DNA of 9,927 nucleotides from Candidatus Desantisbacteria bacterium CG1_02_49_89. GTDB taxonomy: Bacteria > Desantisbacteria > UBA1551. Below are positions 7,270 to 9,927 of the stretch, in pieces. The position numbers and the translations under genes are program-made. The stretch spans positions 1 through 9,927 of the forward strand of contig MNUP01000021.1 of NCBI GenBank assembly GCA_001871075.1. Direction: 5' to 3'. The notes beneath the pieces were generated by a model, which ran no database searches, was not told the DNA's origin, and saw nothing but the letters and a program-made list of their open reading frames with translations. The stretch's first letter is position 1; each line of letters opens with the position of its first letter.

Positions 7270-8947
7270 CAGGGAGGCAGCCATAAAGACAGTGTCAGAG
7301 TGTCCCGCCTCATCGGCGGGTCGCCGCAGGGGCGACCAGTGTCCAGTTTCCAGTTTAACCCTAAAATTCTTTTTAATAACTTTTTTAATCCTGCCTTACA
7401 CGTTACACGTTGCACGTTACACGGGTTTCGCGGACGAGCCGATAATCCTGCCGCCGGTCACGATCACGGGCCAGGATAAGTCAACAGACCTGTTCGACAA
7501 ACCGGTAAAGAGTCCGAGGCCCGCGGCAAAAAATCTCCTGCCCAAGGGCTCCATGGCAAAGGAACAGCAGGCAAGCGCGTCCTTTTTCACGATAGGCCTT
7601 TACGGCGGGGGATATGATTACCTTGAATGGAAGGTGACCGGGGGGAGGCAGGCCGGAATAGGTTTCCTGCTGCTGCTGGACAGGATAAAAACAGGAGACT
7701 ACGGGGTAAACTCAAGGCTGCAGAATTACTCCGCGGATAACTTCAACGCTGATTTCTCGGTTCCGTTTTTTCTGAAATCGTCGATCTTTTCCTCGCTTAA
7801 ATACTATGACAGGAATGAAGGCCTGACGCACCCGGCTCTGCTTGCCGCAGGTGGCAACATTCTCAACCACTGGACAAGGAACGCTGACGTGCGGATCGGC
7901 TGGAAGGGGAATTTCGGGAATCTGTCGATCATCTTTACCCCAGGGTATTCATCGGCTTACATCAACGACAGGATGCCAAACGTCAATACTGCGGTTCTTC
8001 CGGCTGCCACGGCCGAGGAAGTCAGGGGCGGCGCAAAGCTGGGTATAAGCGCGCAGTTTACCGACCACGCGGTCGCAGGCGAAGTGCAGTATGAATACGA
8101 GGAAAGGAAAAGCCTGTCCCGGTCCGGAGGCAATTTCAGCCTTTCAGTTGAAGACAAATTCAGGATAGCCGGGATCCCGGAATGGCGGTTCAGGGCAGCC
8201 GCCAGGTATCTGCGGCCTTACAGGTTCATCGACCAGTTTATCCTGAACCCGGAAGTTGATGTTTCCTGCGAGATGAAAAACGGCATGACAATGGACGCGG
8301 GTTTCAGGAGGACAAGCGTTCTTCCCGGTTACGCGATGTTCCTGGGGAATTTCACGCAGTTCAACCCGGGCCTGGGCATGGAGCATTCCTGGGACATTAA
8401 CGCGGGGGTAAGAGGCAGGTTCAACTCATCAGATGGGAAGTTCAGCGGTTTCTGGGACGCCGGGTTTTACTTCAGGATAATCCAGGATTTCATTGCATAC
8501 GGCGATACGGATACTCTCTGGCAGCCGTTCAATATTCCTCTTGTAACCCATTTCGGGCCTGCCGGGAACATTGGGGTAAGGTACCAGCTTTTCGGGGGCG
8601 ATATTGTGGGAAAGGCAGGTTTCACTCACCGGGAGATAGTATCAAGCGAAATGCACGTTCCCTATCTTGCCAGGGACGAGTTCACGTACAGCATCGGTTA
8701 TGAAATAGGCAGGTTCGAAATGCAAGTTGCGGGAAACTACAGGGGTCCGGTGTATTCCGACACCCAGACCAACGCGAGGGAAATACCGGGCTATTTCATG
8801 ACGGGCCTTAATACCGCTTTTAACGCCGGCGACGGAATAAGATTGTATTTTAATATTGAAAACCTTGCCGATGTTTTTTACGAATCAATGAGTGAATACC
8901 CCTGCAGGGGAAGGAACTTCAGGGGCGGAGTCGAGCTAAAATTCTAA
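7253..8947 (+). CDS. Plug-less TonB-dependent-receptor-like outer-membrane beta-barrel protein
   Basis: The C-terminal part reads as an outer-membrane barrel: alternating aromatic and polar strands throughout, a closing segment LYFNIENLADVFYE typical of the last TonB-receptor strands, a Y/PGRNF-like turn, and a terminal Phe (VELKF) as recognised by the BAM machinery. After a predicted cleavage behind A60 comes a TonB-box-like VTITG (69-73) in a short Pro-rich linker, then the barrel begins near residue 95. The roughly 130-150-residue plug domain of true receptors is absent. The start is uncertain. TTG 7253 overlaps the TPR gene by 17 bases and gives a 36-residue n-region encoded partly by repeats. 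GTG 7292 is an alternative. The best Shine-Dalgarno (7271-7277) faces an in-frame ATA at 7283 that begins Ile-Lys-Thr. The hydrophobic core is at 37-48. By context it is the outer-membrane partner of the downstream ExbB/ExbD motor; the ligand is unknown. Confidence 0.72.
   Translation: MAEYSSREAAIKTVSECPASSAGRRRGDQCPVSSLTLKFFLITFLILPYTLHVARYTGFADEPIILPPVTITGQDKSTDLFDKPVKSPRPAAKNLLPKGSMAKEQQASASFFTIGLYGGGYDYLEWKVTGGRQAGIGFLLLLDRIKTGDYGVNSRLQNYSADNFNADFSVPFFLKSSIFSSLKYYDRNEGLTHPALLAAGGNILNHWTRNADVRIGWKGNFGNLSIIFTPGYSSAYINDRMPNVNTAVLPAATAEEVRGGAKLGISAQFTDHAVAGEVQYEYEERKSLSRSGGNFSLSVEDKFRIAGIPEWRFRAAARYLRPYRFIDQFILNPEVDVSCEMKNGMTMDAGFRRTSVLPGYAMFLGNFTQFNPGLGMEHSWDINAGVRGRFNSSDGKFSGFWDAGFYFRIIQDFIAYGDTDTLWQPFNIPLVTHFGPAGNIGVRYQLFGGDIVGKAGFTHREIVSSEMHVPYLARDEFTYSIGYEIGRFEMQVAGNYRGPVYSDTQTNAREIPGYFMTGLNTAFNAGDGIRLYFNIENLADVFYESMSEYPCRGRNFRGGVELKF
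7271..7277 (+). promoter_or_regulatory. Strong Shine-Dalgarno facing an ATA codon
   Basis: AGGGAGG is five bases before the in-frame ATA at 7283-7285, followed by AAG ACA. The geometry matches that of exbB (GGGAGG then five bases then ATG). It is too far from GTG 7292 (14 bases) to be ideal for it and lies downstream of TTG 7253. This leaves the barrel gene's initiation codon unresolved. Confidence 0.6.
7291..7356. repeat. Mixed repeat block in the start region of the barrel gene
   Basis: The block holds, in order: two octamers AGTGTCAG and AGTGTCCC (7291-7306); two adjoining perfect hairpins, CCCGCC/GGCGGG with a five-base loop (7304-7320) and TCGCC/GGCGA with a five-base loop (7321-7335); and a heptamer array CCAGTGT, CCAGTTT, CCAGTTT (7336-7356). 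All lie in frame in the extended N-terminus of the barrel protein. Neither hairpin is followed by a T-tract, so they are not terminators. Confidence 0.85.
7396..7423. repeat. Tandem heptamer array, TTACACG x4 (one mismatch), inside the barrel signal peptide
   Basis: There are four contiguous copies, the third being TTGCACG. It encodes YTLHVARYT (residues 49-57 from TTG 7253), between the hydrophobic core and the predicted cleavage site GFA. The codon phase differs from the array at 4825, yet the peptide is the same because seven is coprime to three. Confidence 0.96.
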
Positions 8948-8952
8948 AAGCG

Positions 8953-9031
8953 TATCAGAGTATCAACGTATCAGCGTGTCAGAGTTACTGCTTTAAACTT
9001 TGACACGTTGACACTTTGACACGTTGACACG
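8953..9031. repeat. Head-to-head octamer arrays between the barrel gene and exbB
   Basis: Four degenerate octamers (TATCAGAG, TATCAACG, TATCAGCG, TGTCAGAG; 8953-8984) are followed by a 15-base spacer and four octamers TTGACACG, TTGACACT, TTGACACG, TTGACACG (9000-9031). Read on the opposite strand the second set is CGTGTCAA, a close relative of the first set, so the arrays face each other. The inner units form a twelve-base-pair stem (8975-8986 with 8996-9007, one G-U pair, nine-base loop). No T-tract follows, so no terminator is called. Confidence 0.9.
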
Positions 9032-9040
9032 TTATTTTGA

Positions 9041-9046
9041 GGGAGG
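9041..9046 (+). promoter_or_regulatory. Ribosome binding site deciding the exbB start
   Basis: GGGAGG with a five-base spacer (ATAAG) before ATG 9052 fixes the start and excludes the upstream TTG at 9037. Confidence 0.85.
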
Positions 9047-9051
9047 ATAAG

Positions 9052-9660
9052 ATGCCTAAATGGTTTATTGAGGGCGGGGTAATGATGTATCCGCTGCTGC
9101 TTTGTTCAGTGATCTTGGTGGCGGTCGTTCTGGAAAGGTTCTACAGTCTGTCAAAGACAAAAACAGACACAAAAATCTTTATGCATAAGGTAAAAAAGGC
9201 GCTTGTAGGCGGGCAGACAGACAGGGCGCTCTCAGTATGCGATGAATCCAGGATCCCGCTTTCCTATATTTTCAAGGCGGGGATCACAAGGCAGTCCCTG
9301 CCGAAAGAGGAGATCGAGAAGGCTATCGAGGACGAAGCCAACCACCAGATCCCTACTTTGCAGAGGTTCCTGAAGAGCCTCGCGATCATCTCCAACATAG
9401 CTCCGCTTATCGGGTTCCTCGGGACCGTAACCGGCTTATACAGCGCTTTTATGGCGATCGTGTCTGCCGGGGGCGTGACCAGCAGTTCGGTCGTGGCAGC
9501 CGGTATCGCGGAAGCCCTTATTACCACGGTCGCGGGGCTGTGCATCGCGATCCCGACAGTGGTATTCCACGGCTATTTCATAAGTATGGTAGACGGCCTT
9601 ATACTTGAAATGGAAAAGGAATCCATGGAGCTTATAGAAACGCTTAAAAGGGGTGGATAA
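9052..9660 (+). CDS. ExbB/TolQ-family proton channel subunit
   Basis: This is an inner-membrane MotA/TolQ/ExbB-family protein that, with ExbD/TolR, converts proton flow into mechanical work on TonB- or TolA-like proteins. ATG 9052 is chosen (202 residues) because GGGAGG ends five bases upstream; a TTG at 9037 would add five residues but lies before that site. There are three membrane segments at about 9-28, 112-136 and 153-176, with the long cytoplasmic stretch between the first and second as in the family. Conserved signatures are visible: IAPLIGFLGTVTGLYSAF in the second segment and ALITTVAGL in the third, where family Thr residues line the proton path. It is slightly shorter than Escherichia coli TolQ or ExbB. 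Sequence alone does not settle whether this serves a Ton or Tol role; the neighbouring barrel and TPR protein allow either. Its stop overlaps the next start by one base. Confidence 0.93.
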   Translation: MPKWFIEGGVMMYPLLLCSVILVAVVLERFYSLSKTKTDTKIFMHKVKKALVGGQTDRALSVCDESRIPLSYIFKAGITRQSLPKEEIEKAIEDEANHQIPTLQRFLKSLAIISNIAPLIGFLGTVTGLYSAFMAIVSAGGVTSSSVVAAGIAEALITTVAGLCIAIPTVVFHGYFISMVDGLILEMEKESMELIETLKRGG

Positions 9661-9927
9661 TGAAATTCAAAAGGAACCTGAGCATAGAGGCAAATATCCC
9701 GACCACCAGCCTTGCGGACATAGTGTTCCTGCTCCTCGTGTTTTTTATAATCTCAACGACTTTCATGACCCAGCCTGCCATTAAAATAAAGCTCCCCGAG
9801 GCTTCAACAAGGGAGCTTGAGCCTACGGAAGCCGTGGTGATATTCCTTGATTCCCAGGACCGGCTTTTCATAAACGAGGAAGAGGTGAGGTGGGAAAGGA
9901 ATCTCAAGGACGCGCTGAAACCCAGGA
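9660..9927 (+). CDS. ExbD/TolR-family proton-motor subunit (3' partial)
   Basis: The frame begins at ATG 9660, sharing one base with the exbB stop (TAATG), with AAGGGG (9648-9653) six bases before. It runs open to the right edge, giving 89 residues. A short cytoplasmic N-terminus precedes the family signature IPTTSLADIVFLLLVFF, with the essential membrane Asp at D20 (equivalent to the protonated Asp of ExbD/TolR) and one membrane helix at about 19-37. The periplasmic domain then starts (KIKLPEAST, then a strand AVVIFLDSQDRLFINEEEV), matching the family's layout. The overlap implies translational coupling with exbB for stoichiometric production. The C-terminal portion is outside the window. 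A TonB/TolA-like gene might follow. Confidence 0.94.
   Translation, partial: MKFKRNLSIEANIPTTSLADIVFLLLVFFIISTTFMTQPAIKIKLPEASTRELEPTEAVVIFLDSQDRLFINEEEVRWERNLKDALKPR

Noticed and set aside
6906-7415. Reverse-strand open frame spanning the TPR/barrel junction
   Set aside because: It is antisense to two well-supported genes and runs through tandem repeats; no domain or start signal supports it.
8953-9031. CRISPR-like array
   Set aside because: Units are eight bases, contiguous and without unique spacers, and no cas genes are present.
9000-9038. Four exact TTGACA hexamers as tandem -35 elements for exbB
   Set aside because: No good -10 is found at 16-18 bases from any that would leave the start codon on the transcript; the best match (TATTTT at 9033) is 19 bases away. 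The hexamers are explained by the octamer array.
9644-9907. Reverse-strand open frame opposite ExbD
   Set aside because: It is antisense to a clear ExbD/TolR frame with the conserved membrane Asp and a proper ribosome binding site.

Overview
The window is a cell-envelope region from a diderm (Gram-negative-type) bacterium. Every gene recognised is on the + strand. The evidence for an outer membrane is an OmpA-type peptidoglycan-binding protein, a predicted outer-membrane beta-barrel with a TonB-box-like motif, and an ExbB/TolQ plus ExbD/TolR proton-motive-force motor. ClpC-type chaperone, the style of the interspersed repeats and the abundance of TPRs would fit an uncultured phylum such as Omnitrophota or Elusimicrobiota. 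That placement is an impression only; no taxonomic marker is present.

Layout. (1) Positions 2-1195 hold the 3' part of a coiled-coil/OmpA-domain protein that is open at the left edge. (2) Four bases later, 1200-1835 encodes an exported protein with a CsgG/LpoB-like pattern. (3) Positions 1836-2257 are non-coding and dense: an AT-rich inverted stretch, a strong intrinsic terminator (1942-1968), a near-consensus sigma70 promoter abutting its T-tract (1970-1998), and a 168-bp composite dyad repeat that would be transcribed as the clpC leader. (4) Positions 2258-4711 encode full-length ClpC. (5) Positions 4768-9927 carry four genes that look like one operon: a large exported TPR protein, a plug-less TonB-receptor-like barrel, ExbB/TolQ, and ExbD/TolR (cut by the right edge). 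The motor would energise an envelope process. The TPR protein resembles the periplasmic partners found beside Tol/Exb motors, and the barrel is the plausible outer-membrane client. A TonB/TolA-like protein would be expected just beyond the window.

The most unusual signal is a family of very short tandem arrays (6-, 7- and 8-base units, mostly four copies) at all three non-overlapping junctions of the clpC-TPR-barrel-exbB stretch. The units look like length variants of one theme: ACTAAC, TTACACG and TTGACACG. The heptamer array occurs twice inside coding sequence, both times between the hydrophobic core and the predicted cleavage site of a signal peptide, in two unrelated adjacent genes. In all three forward frames the heptamer is open and encodes the same cyclic peptide, which may explain why it is tolerated there. 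The octamers upstream of exbB form a head-to-head inverted array. The barrel gene's start region is overrun by such repeats, and its best ribosome binding site faces an ATA codon rather than ATG.
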